Source: Flavobacteriales bacterium (lineage in GTDB: Bacteria > Bacteroidota > Bacteroidia > Flavobacteriales_E > Vicingaceae). Taken from it: 64,000 bases of DNA. Location of the stretch: contig JACJZB010000004.1 in NCBI GenBank assembly GCA_020635815.1, positions 310,001 to 374,000 of the forward strand, in the 5' to 3' direction. A program made the translations under genes and the position numbers. Each line of letters starts with the position of its first letter. Positions within the stretch are counted from its first letter, which is position 1. This document shows, piece by piece, positions 54,275-63,064 of the stretch. Under the pieces are notes generated by a model, which saw only the letters and a list, made by a program, of their open reading frames with translations, ran no database searches and had not been told where the DNA came from.

Positions 54275-54282
54275 CAAAGGTA
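54275..54282 (-). promoter_or_regulatory. -7 box of the histidine kinase operon
   Basis: TACCTTTG on the minus strand lies 17 nt before the start at 54257. It matches TAnnTTTG perfectly; no TTG is at the right spacing upstream. Confidence 0.45.
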
Positions 54283-54331
54283 GTTTTAAATTAAAAACTA
54301 AGGTCTAATTTTTTTTTAATGGTTAAAGTAC

Positions 54332-54339
54332 TAAATTCG
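54332..54339 (+). promoter_or_regulatory. -7 box of kbl
   Basis: TAAATTCG, one mismatch from TAnnTTTG, lies 22 nt before the ATG at 54362. Confidence 0.35.
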
Positions 54340-54361
54340 TTTCTTCTAAAAACAATGAACT

Positions 54362-55552
54362 ATGTACGGGAAATTACAACAAGATTTACAAAAGGAATTA
54401 AAAGCCATTGAAGAGGCTGGTCTTTATAAAAAAGAACGAATTATAACTACTCCTATGGGAGCAGAAGTAAAGGTAAATACAGGTGAGGAAGTGGTTATTA
54501 TGTGTGCTAATAACTATTTAGGTTTATCCTCTCATCCAAAAGTTATCGAAGGTTCTAAAAAAGCGTTAGATACTCATGGTTACGGAATGTCTTCTGTAAG
54601 ATTTATATGTGGCACTCAAGATATTCATAAAATACTAGAGAAGAAGATTTCTGATTTTTTAGGAATGGAAGATACTATTTTGTATGCTGCTGCTTTTGAT
54701 GCAAATGGAGGTGTTTTTGAACCATTATTTGGAGCAGATGATGCTATTATTTCGGACGAGTTGAACCATGCTTCTATTATAGATGGCGTTCGTTTATGTA
54801 AGGCTCACCGCTATCGTTATAAAAATAGTGATATGGCTGATTTAGAAGAACAGTTAAAAGCAGCACAAGCTCAACGTAACAGAATTATTGTTACAGATGG
54901 TGTTTTCTCTATGGATGGTTATGTGGCAAAATTAGATCAGATTTGCGATTTGGCTGAAAAATATGATGCTTTAGTAATGGTGGACGACTCCCATGCAACG
55001 GGCTTTATTGGGAAAACAGGTAGAGGAACACATGAACATAATAATGTAATGGGTAGAGTTGATATTATTACTTCAACACTAGGAAAAGCCTTAGGAGGAG
55101 CTATGGGTGGATTTACTTCAGGTAAAAAAGAAGTAATTGATATGTTACGCCAACGTTCAAGACCTTATTTATTTTCTAATTCTTTATCTCCTGCAATAGT
55201 GGGAGCAGCTATTGAAGTATTTAATTTACTAAGTTCTACTACAGAATTACGCGATACCTTAGAAAGTAATACAAATTACTTTAAAGAGGGGATGAGAAAA
55301 ATAGGACTAGAGTTTAGAGATGGAGATTCTGCTATTGTTCCTGTAATGCTTTATGATGCAAAGTTGGCTCAAATTTTTGCTGATAAACTTTTACAAGAAG
55401 GGATTTATGCAATAGGTTTCTTTTATCCTGTTGTGCCAAAAGATTTAGCTCGAATAAGAGTTCAAATTTCGGCTGCTCATACAAAAGAACATTTAGATAA
55501 AGCGATTAATGCTTTTGAGAAGATTGGTAAAGAGTTAGGAGTGATAAAATAA
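54362..55552 (+). CDS. kbl: Glycine C-acetyltransferase (2-amino-3-ketobutyrate CoA ligase)
   Basis: 396 residues, PLP-dependent alpha-oxoamine synthase fold. The Schiff-base lysine is K242 in STLGKALGG, and the VDDSHATGFIGKTGRG region binds the cofactor. Kbl cleaves 2-amino-3-ketobutyrate to glycine and acetyl-CoA in threonine catabolism. No threonine dehydrogenase gene is beside it. It is followed by a strong terminator. Confidence 0.93.
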   Translation: MYGKLQQDLQKELKAIEEAGLYKKERIITTPMGAEVKVNTGEEVVIMCANNYLGLSSHPKVIEGSKKALDTHGYGMSSVRFICGTQDIHKILEKKISDFLGMEDTILYAAAFDANGGVFEPLFGADDAIISDELNHASIIDGVRLCKAHRYRYKNSDMADLEEQLKAAQAQRNRIIVTDGVFSMDGYVAKLDQICDLAEKYDALVMVDDSHATGFIGKTGRGTHEHNNVMGRVDIITSTLGKALGGAMGGFTSGKKEVIDMLRQRSRPYLFSNSLSPAIVGAAIEVFNLLSSTTELRDTLESNTNYFKEGMRKIGLEFRDGDSAIVPVMLYDAKLAQIFADKLLQEGIYAIGFFYPVVPKDLARIRVQISAAHTKEHLDKAINAFEKIGKELGVIK

Positions 55553-55573
55553 CCTCAATTATAAACGGATAAT

Positions 55574-55609
55574 AAAAAAGGGTAGTTACATTAGTAACTA
55601 CCCTTTTTT
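55574..55609. terminator. Bidirectional terminator between kbl and the 148-aa gene
   Basis: GGGTAGTTAC and GTAACTACCC form a 10-bp stem with a 4-nt loop, flanked by six A and six T, so it works on either strand. Confidence 0.92.
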
Positions 55610-55623
55610 ATGATTTATTTAAA

Positions 55624-56070
55624 TTAAAAATCGAAATCAGGATCCGCGGCCCTAACATATGATTTTTTCTTAGGCTTAATTTTCTTTGTAAACAAAACGT
55701 CTATCAATTCATCATCCGATGTTACCATAGTTCTACTCATCCCATTAATGATCTTTACAACTTGATCAGGATATCTATATTTACGAACAACCTTTTCATA
55801 TTCATCGTCTATAAATTTTAAATACATTTCATTTGGGTCAATTGCTCCACCTCTAACAGTTACTTTTCCCATAAAACAATCAGCCATACTTCCTTTTCTA
55901 AAAGTAATAATCACATTGTCATAGGTTCCATCTTCAACATCTTCGGCACCTCTTTTTTCAAAAACTTCTGCATATTTTTGGTAACAGGTAATTTGAGCGT
56001 CCTCTTCTTGTTGAGCTTTTAGAGTACTTATCGTAATTAATGTAAGTAAGCTTAGTAATAATTTTTTCAT
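55624..56070 (-). CDS. Secreted protein, unknown function
   Basis: 148 residues with a signal peptide (MKKLLLSLLTLITISTLKA). The mature protein has two Cys (C29 and C65), an acidic middle part and a basic patch near the end (KKIKPKKKSYVRAAD). Sequences such as TYDNVIITFRKGSMADCFMGKVTVRGG suggest a beta-rich fold. No T9SS tail and no known family. Divergent from gmhA. Confidence 0.65.
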   Translation of the reverse strand: MKKLLLSLLTLITISTLKAQQEEDAQITCYQKYAEVFEKRGAEDVEDGTYDNVIITFRKGSMADCFMGKVTVRGGAIDPNEMYLKFIDDEYEKVVRKYRYPDQVVKIINGMSRTMVTSDDELIDVLFTKKIKPKKKSYVRAADPDFDF

Positions 56071-56122
56071 AAGTGTAAATCTTAAAAGTGGTTATAAAAA
56101 TAGAAATACTTTATTTATTATC

Positions 56123-56130
56123 TAAATTTG
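56123..56130 (+). promoter_or_regulatory. -7 box of gmhA
   Basis: TAAATTTG, a perfect TAnnTTTG match, lies 43 nt before the ATG at 56174. Confidence 0.45.
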
Positions 56131-56173
56131 ATAATTAAAAAATGTATTTTAATCCTTAAATAACCTATTTATA

Positions 56174-56746
56174 ATGAGTTTAAAGTTAATAAAAAACAAT
56201 TTTATAGAAGCTAAACAAATTTTAGACCAATTTTTAGCTGACGAAAATAATTTAACTAGAATTGTTGAAGCGGGAAATTTGATGGTTGAAGCATATAGTA
56301 AAGGCAAAAAAGTGATTTCATGTGGAAATGGAGGGTCGATGTGTGATGCGATGCATTTTGCAGAAGAATTAACGGGAAGATTTAGAGAAAATAGGCAGCC
56401 TTTAGCAGCAATTTCCATTTCAGATCCTTCTCATATTTCATGTGTAGGCAACGATTATGGTTTTGATGAAATATTTTCTAGGTATATAGCTGCAGTTGGT
56501 GATGAAGGAGATGTTTTATTAGCCATAAGTACAAGTGGAAATTCTAAAAATGTGATTAAGGCTGCAAAAGTTGCAAGAGAAAAAGGGATAAAAATAGTTG
56601 CACTTACAGGCAAAGATGGTGGTAAATTAGCTGAAATGTGTGATGTTGAGATAAGAGCTCCTTTCTCGCAATATTCAGATAGAGTTCAGGAAATACATAT
56701 AAAAGTGATTCATTCTCTAATTCATTATATAGAAGAAAAATTATAA
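56174..56746 (+). CDS. gmhA: Phosphoheptose isomerase
   Basis: 190 residues, single SIS domain. The substrate site includes CGNGGSMCDAMHFAEELTGRF, HISCVGNDYGFDEIFSRYI and LAISTSGNSKNVIKAAKVA. It converts sedoheptulose 7-phosphate to D-glycero-D-manno-heptose 7-phosphate for LPS core or related glycans. The length fits the family. It is 3 bp before yifB, but the functional link is unclear. Confidence 0.93.
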   Translation: MSLKLIKNNFIEAKQILDQFLADENNLTRIVEAGNLMVEAYSKGKKVISCGNGGSMCDAMHFAEELTGRFRENRQPLAAISISDPSHISCVGNDYGFDEIFSRYIAAVGDEGDVLLAISTSGNSKNVIKAAKVAREKGIKIVALTGKDGGKLAEMCDVEIRAPFSQYSDRVQEIHIKVIHSLIHYIEEKL

Positions 56747-56749
56747 TAA

Positions 56750-58291
56750 ATGTTAGTTAAAACTTTTGGTAGCGCTGTTGTTGGAGTTGATGCGATAACA
56801 ATTACTGTGGAAGTAAATGTTGATAGAGGCATGAAGTTTTTTATGGTTGGATTGCCAGACAATGCGGTAAAAGAAAGCCAGCAAAGAATTGAGGCAGCAC
56901 TAAAAAATGTAGGCTATAAAATGCCGGGTAAAAAAACGGTAGTTAATATGGCTCCTGCCGATATTCGGAAAGAAGGGTCGGCTTATGATTTAACAATTGC
57001 TATTGGCATACTAGCTGCTTCTGGGCAAATAAATGAAGAGCGAATTGCGGATTACTTGATAATGGGAGAACTTTCGTTAGATGGAGGTTTACAACCAATA
57101 AAAGGAGCTTTACCAATAGCAATACAAGCAAGAAAAGAAGGATTTAAAGGTTTTATATTGCCTAAAGCGAATGCAAGAGAAGCTGCAATTGTTAATGATA
57201 TTGATGTGTTAGGTGTTGAAAATATTAAAGAAGTTATTGACTTTTTTAATGAAGATCAAAAACTTGTAAAAACAGAAATAGACACTCGAAAAGAATTTTA
57301 TGAAAATTTAAATAGTGTTGATTTCGATTTTTTGGATGTTAAAGGTCAAGAAAATATTAAACGAGCATTAGAAATAGCTGCGGCAGGCGGTCATAATGTT
57401 ATTTTAATAGGTCCTCCAGGTGCAGGTAAAACGATGTTAGCAAAGCGACTTCCAACTATTTTACCTCCATTATCACTAAATGAAGCATTAGAAACAACAA
57501 AAATTCATTCAGTAGGAGGTAAGTTAGCAAAAGATACTTCTTTAATAAGTGTTCGTCCTTTTCGATCGCCGCACCATACAATTTCTGATGTTGCATTGGT
57601 TGGCGGGGGAGGTTTTCCTCAGCCAGGTGAAATTTCGTTAGCACATAATGGGGTTTTATTTTTAGATGAATTACCCGAATTTAAACGAACTGTTCTTGAG
57701 GTATTAAGACAACCTTTAGAAGACAGAAGAGTATCGATATCTAGGGCAAAATTTACAGTTGATTACCCTGCGAGTTTTATGTTGGTAGCATCAATGAATC
57801 CTTGCCCTTGTGGTTATTATAATCATCCAGATAAAGATTGTGTTTGTTCTCCAGGAGTGGTTCAAAAATATTTGAGTAAAATATCGGGTCCATTGTTAGA
57901 TAGAATTGATTTACACGTTGAAGTTACTCCTGTTTCGTTCAATGAGTTAAGTTCACAGGCTGTTTCGAGCGAAAATAGTAATCAAATTAGAGAACGAGTG
58001 ATAAAAGCAAGAGAGATACAGGGAAATAGATTTGCCAAGAACAAAGAAATTCATGCTAATGCTCAAATGAATGCAAAACAGTTAAGAGAAATCTGTATTA
58101 TTGATAAAGATGCTCAAGAGTTACTAAAAAAAGCAATGGATAAGTTAGGCTTATCTGCAAGGGCATACGATAGAATTTTAAAAGTGAGCAGAACAATTGC
58201 TGATTTGGATTTCTCAGAACAAATAAAAACCAACCATGTAGCAGAAGCTATTCAATATAGAAGTTTGGATAGGGAAGGTTGGGCAGGATAA
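56750..58291 (+). CDS. YifB-family Mg-chelatase-like AAA ATPase (ComM)
   Basis: 513 residues. The N-terminal ChlI/lon-protease-like domain begins VKTFGSAVVGVDAITITVEVNVDRGMKFFMVGLPDNAVKES. The AAA core has Walker A GPPGAGKT and the Walker B-type FLDELPEF, with a Cys-rich insert CPCGYYNHPDKDCVCSPG. The C-terminal domain follows. ComM-type proteins act as branch-migration helicases in DNA recombination. The terminator lies 14 bp after the stop. Confidence 0.93.
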   Translation: MLVKTFGSAVVGVDAITITVEVNVDRGMKFFMVGLPDNAVKESQQRIEAALKNVGYKMPGKKTVVNMAPADIRKEGSAYDLTIAIGILAASGQINEERIADYLIMGELSLDGGLQPIKGALPIAIQARKEGFKGFILPKANAREAAIVNDIDVLGVENIKEVIDFFNEDQKLVKTEIDTRKEFYENLNSVDFDFLDVKGQENIKRALEIAAAGGHNVILIGPPGAGKTMLAKRLPTILPPLSLNEALETTKIHSVGGKLAKDTSLISVRPFRSPHHTISDVALVGGGGFPQPGEISLAHNGVLFLDELPEFKRTVLEVLRQPLEDRRVSISRAKFTVDYPASFMLVASMNPCPCGYYNHPDKDCVCSPGVVQKYLSKISGPLLDRIDLHVEVTPVSFNELSSQAVSSENSNQIRERVIKAREIQGNRFAKNKEIHANAQMNAKQLREICIIDKDAQELLKKAMDKLGLSARAYDRILKVSRTIADLDFSEQIKTNHVAEAIQYRSLDREGWAG

Positions 58292-58304
58292 ATCTTTAAA
58301 AAAT

Positions 58305-58339
58305 AAAAAGGGCTTTGAAAATTTTCAAAGCCCTTTTTT
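58305..58339. terminator. Bidirectional terminator after yifB and the S8 protease
   Basis: GGGCTTTGAAAA and TTTTCAAAGCCC form a perfect palindromic stem, flanked by an A-run and a T-run (58334-58339). Confidence 0.9.
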
Positions 58340-58357
58340 GTATTGTATTAAAGTGTA

Positions 58358-61300
58358 TTATTCTTTAATAAATTTAATTGTGTTATCAACACCCTCAATT
58401 TTAACAAAGTACATTCCTTTTGATAAGTTTGAGATGTTAATAGTCTCAATATTTGACATTATCGAGCTAGTGTAAACGATATTTCCTAAAACATCAATAA
58501 CATTTACAGCACTGTTAAGCAATTTACTGTCAACAGAGATGTTTAATGTTGTTGAAGCTGGATTAGGGTATATACTTAAAACACTACTTTCAAGCTCATC
58601 AATACCAACTCCACAATTGTTTACAGTAACTGCTTTAGATTTAAAAGCACTTAATCCACAAACATTAGATGCAGCTACACTAACGTCACCAGAAGTTGCT
58701 CCTACAGTAGCAGTAATAGTGCTTGTAGTACTATTACCAAACCAACCTGCAGGTAATTGCCAAACGTAAAATACACCAGGAGTATTAGGACAACCATAAG
58801 TTGCTAAAGAATCTTGACATACAGGGCTTGGGCCACCTACTACTAGAGGTGTTGCTGCTGGAGCTTCCACTGTAATATAACTACCTTTAGAAGTAGTTGT
58901 TTGTCCAATACTATCAGTTACAGTTAATTGCACACTGTATTGACCTGCAGCAGAATAATATACTATTGGGTTTTGTGCTGTAGGATCTGGAGAAGTTCCT
59001 CCAAAAAATTGCCAGCTCCAATCAGTAATATTTCCACCTGTAGTTAAGTCTGTAAATTGAACAGTATCACCAATACATACAATTAATGGAGTTGCAGAAA
59101 AGTCAGCATCTAAGTTAGAGTTTAAACTGTTCCATTTCCAAATACCATGTTCTGTTGCACTAACAGTAAAAGAACCTGACCAACCAACAGTTGGATTGAT
59201 AAATTCACAATAAGTATGTTGATCAGTATCAATAATATTCCAACTAACACCACCATCTTCACTGTATGAAGAACCTGTTTGACCAGTTGTAAATGCTACA
59301 TCAGTACCCTCAATATAACACAGCCCAGCATCAAATACAGATCCTGTTGTGGTAAGTTGTGTCCAGTTAGCACCTGCATCAGTTGTTTTCCATACAGCAC
59401 CACCAGTTGTTAATATACCAGTTGTCCCGTTAGTAAATGAATAATTTGCATTTCCCATATCAGTTTCAGGAGTTTGGTAAACATCCCATGTGTACCCTTT
59501 ATCTGTAGAATGATATAATCTTCCTAAGTTAGTTCCAAACCAAACGGTATCTCCAACTACTTCTATATCTCGTACATACCCATATTCACCCGATAATGGG
59601 TTTGGTAGATTTGCACCTGACACTAATGTCCAATTAGTGCCACCATCAGTTGTTGTATATACCTCAAACTCGCCATTAATTGGGTCACCTTGACATATTC
59701 CATTATTAGCATCCCAGAAATGAATAACATTGGCAAAAGAAGCTGCATTGTTATAAGCTGCTGTAGATTGTTTAGTCCAGTTAACACCTCCATCAGTAGT
59801 TTTCCAAACTCCTTGATCTTCAGAACCAGTAGGTGGGTATGCTACTAACCATGCATTCATATCATCAATAGCTGTAATCATAGATATAGCTGAACCTGCG
59901 TCACCAATATCAATAGATTGAACATTCCATGTTGTTCCACCATTTGTAGTTTTTGTAAATTCTTGAGGGTTTCCTCCTCCTCCAGAACCGTCATAAGCTA
60001 CTGCCCAAACTGTATTTACATCAACAATATCAATATATCCAATTCCTGTAGAAACAGTAGCAAAACCAGAATTTTGAATAATCCATTCACCATAAGGTTC
60101 TAAGCTAACATTAATATAGTCTGTTCTCGTTTTTGTTTGGGCACTTTGAGAGTTAGTAACGGTTAATTCCACAGTATATACACCTGTAGCAGCATAAGTA
60201 ATAGGTGGAGGTGTTTGCCCATTATAACTAGATGGTGTTCCTCCAGGGAAAGACCATTGCCAATCTGTAATCGTATTTCCTCCATCATTTGATTGGTCAG
60301 TAAAAGTTACAGATTGTCCTTCATAAATAGAGGTTGGAGAACCAGTAAATTGTACTAAAGGATCTCCAGTTACAGTAGAAGCTACACAAGCTAATGCTGC
60401 TGCTGCGTCAATTCTTGGCCCAATATCTTTAGACCCTCCTGTTGCAACTCCTGTTGAGGTTAAACAGTTTAAAATTTGAGTAGGTGTCATAGTTGGATTA
60501 ATACTTAACATATTTCCTACTAATCCAGCTGCAAATGGAGTAGCCATAGATGTTCCTGACATAGTTCCATAACTAGAACCTCCATTATAAGTTGTACTTA
60601 ATAAACCTCCAAAGCTACTCGAACCAGCACCTCCACCTGGAGAAGCAATGTCAACAAAGCTTGTAGCCCCATTGTAATTTGTAAAACTAGAAGGTGAATT
60701 GTTTCCATTTACAGACCCAACACAAATAACATTGTTATAAGCGCCTGGGTATTGTAATGTTGTATTTCCATCATTTCCAGCTGCAGCTAAAAATACTACA
60801 TCAGGGTATGCATCAATTAAATTTTGCATAGCTTGACTAGCATTTGTTCCTCCGTAAGACATACTTACAACGTTTGCCCCATTAGAACAAGCCCAGCTTA
60901 CCCCTTCAAATCCGTAATAAATGGCATCACCACTAGGAGCATTGTCAGGTGTAGCTTTAACTGCAATTAATTCAACTTGACCACCTAAAGAGGCTATACC
61001 AACACCATTATTTAAATCAGCAGTTGCTAATCCAGCACAGTGTGTACCATGCGACCAACCATTAGTATATGGAGGAGTAGCATCGTTATCATTATCAGCA
61101 ACATCTCTTTGCTTATAAGTTGTTAAATCTGCATGATTTGCATATACAGCGTTGTCAACTATAGCTACTTTTATAGTACTACTTCCTTGACTAATATCCC
61201 ATGCAGCTTCTGAATTAACTAAGGTATGATACCATTTACCTGTAGTTCCTGTATAGTTAGGATCGTTTGGTACGAAATCAAGTTTATAAATAGGTTCTTT

Positions 61301-61654
61301 TTCAGCATATTCAACACTCTCCAATTGACTTAATTTCTTAATGATTTCATCAATTTCTGAGTAATTATTAAACTTAACTCGGTAAATTTTTTGTAAATCT
61401 TCTTTGTTAGTATGATATATAGGACGAGTAAAGTCGGAAATAGAGAATGTTTGTAGTACATTTCTTAACTCCGGATAATCACCAATATTTTCATTTTTTG
61501 TTAATGATTCTGGCGAATCTTTTAATGTTGCTGCTGTTTGAACATTTTTTTTCAGTTTAAACAAAATGCTGCCGTCCAAGAAATTGGCATCATATGTTTG
61601 GGCAAATCCAATAGTACCTATCAGTAAACCGACTGCCAAAGCAAATTTTTTCAT
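58358..61654 (-). CDS. Secreted subtilisin-like (S8) protease with PKD and BNR-like domains
   Basis: 1098 residues. A signal peptide is followed by an inhibitor-like propeptide to about residue 135. The S8 catalytic domain has D167, H202 (SHGTH) and S369 (SGTSM). A PKD domain (about 425-515), a YCF48/BNR-like propeller with repeated TTDGGxxW motifs (about 525-865), a second PKD domain (about 880-965) and another small domain follow. The type A T9SS sorting domain closes it (SVLSIYPNPASTTLNISVD, GMYFVKIEG). It should act outside the cell on proteins. Confidence 0.94.
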   Translation of the reverse strand: MKKFALAVGLLIGTIGFAQTYDANFLDGSILFKLKKNVQTAATLKDSPESLTKNENIGDYPELRNVLQTFSISDFTRPIYHTNKEDLQKIYRVKFNNYSEIDEIIKKLSQLESVEYAEKEPIYKLDFVPNDPNYTGTTGKWYHTLVNSEAAWDISQGSSTIKVAIVDNAVYANHADLTTYKQRDVADNDNDATPPYTNGWSHGTHCAGLATADLNNGVGIASLGGQVELIAVKATPDNAPSGDAIYYGFEGVSWACSNGANVVSMSYGGTNASQAMQNLIDAYPDVVFLAAAGNDGNTTLQYPGAYNNVICVGSVNGNNSPSSFTNYNGATSFVDIASPGGGAGSSSFGGLLSTTYNGGSSYGTMSGTSMATPFAAGLVGNMLSINPTMTPTQILNCLTSTGVATGGSKDIGPRIDAAAALACVASTVTGDPLVQFTGSPTSIYEGQSVTFTDQSNDGGNTITDWQWSFPGGTPSSYNGQTPPPITYAATGVYTVELTVTNSQSAQTKTRTDYINVSLEPYGEWIIQNSGFATVSTGIGYIDIVDVNTVWAVAYDGSGGGGNPQEFTKTTNGGTTWNVQSIDIGDAGSAISMITAIDDMNAWLVAYPPTGSEDQGVWKTTDGGVNWTKQSTAAYNNAASFANVIHFWDANNGICQGDPINGEFEVYTTTDGGTNWTLVSGANLPNPLSGEYGYVRDIEVVGDTVWFGTNLGRLYHSTDKGYTWDVYQTPETDMGNANYSFTNGTTGILTTGGAVWKTTDAGANWTQLTTTGSVFDAGLCYIEGTDVAFTTGQTGSSYSEDGGVSWNIIDTDQHTYCEFINPTVGWSGSFTVSATEHGIWKWNSLNSNLDADFSATPLIVCIGDTVQFTDLTTGGNITDWSWQFFGGTSPDPTAQNPIVYYSAAGQYSVQLTVTDSIGQTTTSKGSYITVEAPAATPLVVGGPSPVCQDSLATYGCPNTPGVFYVWQLPAGWFGNSTTSTITATVGATSGDVSVAASNVCGLSAFKSKAVTVNNCGVGIDELESSVLSIYPNPASTTLNISVDSKLLNSAVNVIDVLGNIVYTSSIMSNIETINISNLSKGMYFVKIEGVDNTIKFIKE

Positions 61655-61702
61655 ACTTATTTTTGTTTAGTTAGTGTTTTTAAGAAATGCAATTTACTAA
61701 AT

Positions 61703-61738
61703 TACCTTTAAATAATTATGATTAATCAATTAAAGGTA
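61703..61738. repeat. 9-bp inverted repeat upstream of the S8 protease gene
   Basis: TACCTTTAA (61703-61711) and TTAAAGGTA (61730-61738) are perfect arms 18 bp apart. The right arm reads as TACCTTTA on the minus strand, close to a -7 box, about 76 nt before the start codon. Confidence 0.6.
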
Positions 61739-61758
61739 GCTGAGAAAAGATAAAAGGT
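61729..61758 (-). promoter_or_regulatory. Paired direct repeat upstream of the S8 protease gene
   Basis: On the minus strand ACCTTTTAT (61750-61758) and ACCTTTAAT (61729-61737) recur at 21-bp spacing. The second is in AGCTACCTTTA, an 11-mer also found at 34290-34300. This resembles the repeat pairs at 3108-3137 and 34274-34302. Confidence 0.3.
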
Positions 61759-61786
61759 TGTTCTATAACCGAAAATGGAATGGGCT

Positions 61787-62989
61787 TTAATTAAAGTTAA
61801 ACTGATAACCGAGGTTAATTTCTGTAAAATCAGCTTGCCCAAAATTGGCATTAATATGCGTGCCAATAAAGGCGTTGTGAGTTGGTTGTTTAGTTGTGTT
61901 TAATAGGTATAAGTTAAGTCCCATACGTGTTGTAAATAATTTTTTTAGATAGTATTTCACACCTTCATTCTTTTCATAAACGGTATTAAATTCTTTATAA
62001 AAAGGTTTATAAAGGTTTAAGCCTCCCATTACATCTAACCCAATATGTCCCATTAAAAATTCGCTACCAATAAAAAAATAGACATTGGATGAAGAAAGAG
62101 TTGGATTATCAATAAAATCCGTATTTTCAGTTTCTTTGATGTAATTATTGTATTGCTCATAATAACGGTAAGCAAAACCGCTTCTAATTTTTAAGTGTTG
62201 ATTAAATATAATTCCTAAAGATAGTGCTGAGGTATAGATTTCTCTTTTCGTTCCTCCCACAGGTTCAGCTGTAGCTCCAAGTTCATGAAAACCAATTCCT
62301 TGACGGAAGTTAAGAAATAAGTTCTTTGATTTCCGTTTTGAAACATTAGAAGAGGGTTCTTTAACTTCGTTTTTAGGGTTATAAAATTGTGCTGCTATAC
62401 TTATGAGTCCTGAATTTAACCCAAAATTAGGGAGTTGTGTATGTCCATTTGAAGCATGTGAATATCCTCCTCCCAAACGTAAGTGAACACCATTGTTATG
62501 GTAAATTGATTTATATAAAAATGCTTGAAAATCCCATGTAAAACCAGAACCAATAGCAACATTGTCGGTATTACTTATACTATCGAAATGGGTAGTAAAG
62601 TAAGATGCACCTATTGCTAACTTTATATAGAAAGGCTTTGGTTTGTTGTTGAGTTTAAATTGAATATATGGAGATATACTAAACTGATTACCATATATTT
62701 TATTATTGCCCAGGTTAGAGCCAAAAAAAGCCAGTCCTGTTTCGGGAAAGTTGTAATATTTAGCCCAGCTTGATGTATCTGTATTTAATGTTCCAATATT
62801 TATTGCAATTGCTGATTGAATTGTTGATTTTGGAAAATTTACCGAGTAGTTAGGAACTATTTTTCCGCCCATTAATTCGGTTTCAATAAAGTGTTGCGTT
62901 TGCCCAAAAGAATAAACAGCAATTGCAAAGAAAGTAGCTAGGATTAATATGTGTTTGAAAAAATTAATAACAAGAAGTTTAGTTCTCAA
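61787..62989 (-). CDS. Acyloxyacyl hydrolase / PagL-like outer-membrane protein
   Basis: 400 residues from a TTG start. In-frame TAA lies 9 bp before it and the first ATG would remove the signal peptide (RTKLLVINFFKHILILATFFAIAVYSFGQ), so TTG is the best start. The barrel-like strands include the PagL-type active-site motif YSHASNGHTQLPNFGLN (about residue 180). PagL removes an acyl chain from lipid A in the outer membrane. The C-terminal half is a longer barrel than PagL, so the exact substrate is open. The -7-like TATATTTG overlaps the start codon. Confidence 0.8.
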   Translation of the reverse strand: MRTKLLVINFFKHILILATFFAIAVYSFGQTQHFIETELMGGKIVPNYSVNFPKSTIQSAIAINIGTLNTDTSSWAKYYNFPETGLAFFGSNLGNNKIYGNQFSISPYIQFKLNNKPKPFYIKLAIGASYFTTHFDSISNTDNVAIGSGFTWDFQAFLYKSIYHNNGVHLRLGGGYSHASNGHTQLPNFGLNSGLISIAAQFYNPKNEVKEPSSNVSKRKSKNLFLNFRQGIGFHELGATAEPVGGTKREIYTSALSLGIIFNQHLKIRSGFAYRYYEQYNNYIKETENTDFIDNPTLSSSNVYFFIGSEFLMGHIGLDVMGGLNLYKPFYKEFNTVYEKNEGVKYYLKKLFTTRMGLNLYLLNTTKQPTHNAFIGTHINANFGQADFTEINLGYQFNFN

Positions 62990-62994
62990 ATATA
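62987..62994 (-). promoter_or_regulatory. -7-like box overlapping the PagL-like start codon
   Basis: TATATTTG on the minus strand includes the TTG start codon itself. Only 22 bp separate this start from the secA terminator, so any dedicated promoter must lie here or inside the terminator. Confidence 0.3.
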
Positions 62995-63011
62995 AAAATT
63001 ATAACAGCAAT

Positions 63012-63043
63012 AAAAAGAGGCGATGATAACATCGCCTCTTTTT
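63012..63043 (-). terminator. Terminator of secA
   Basis: AGAGGCGATG and CATCGCCTCT form a GC-rich stem with a 4-nt loop (ATAA), flanked by A and T runs, 21 bp after the secA stop. Confidence 0.9.
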
Positions 63044-63064
63044 AAAATAGTTATTAAATGTCTT

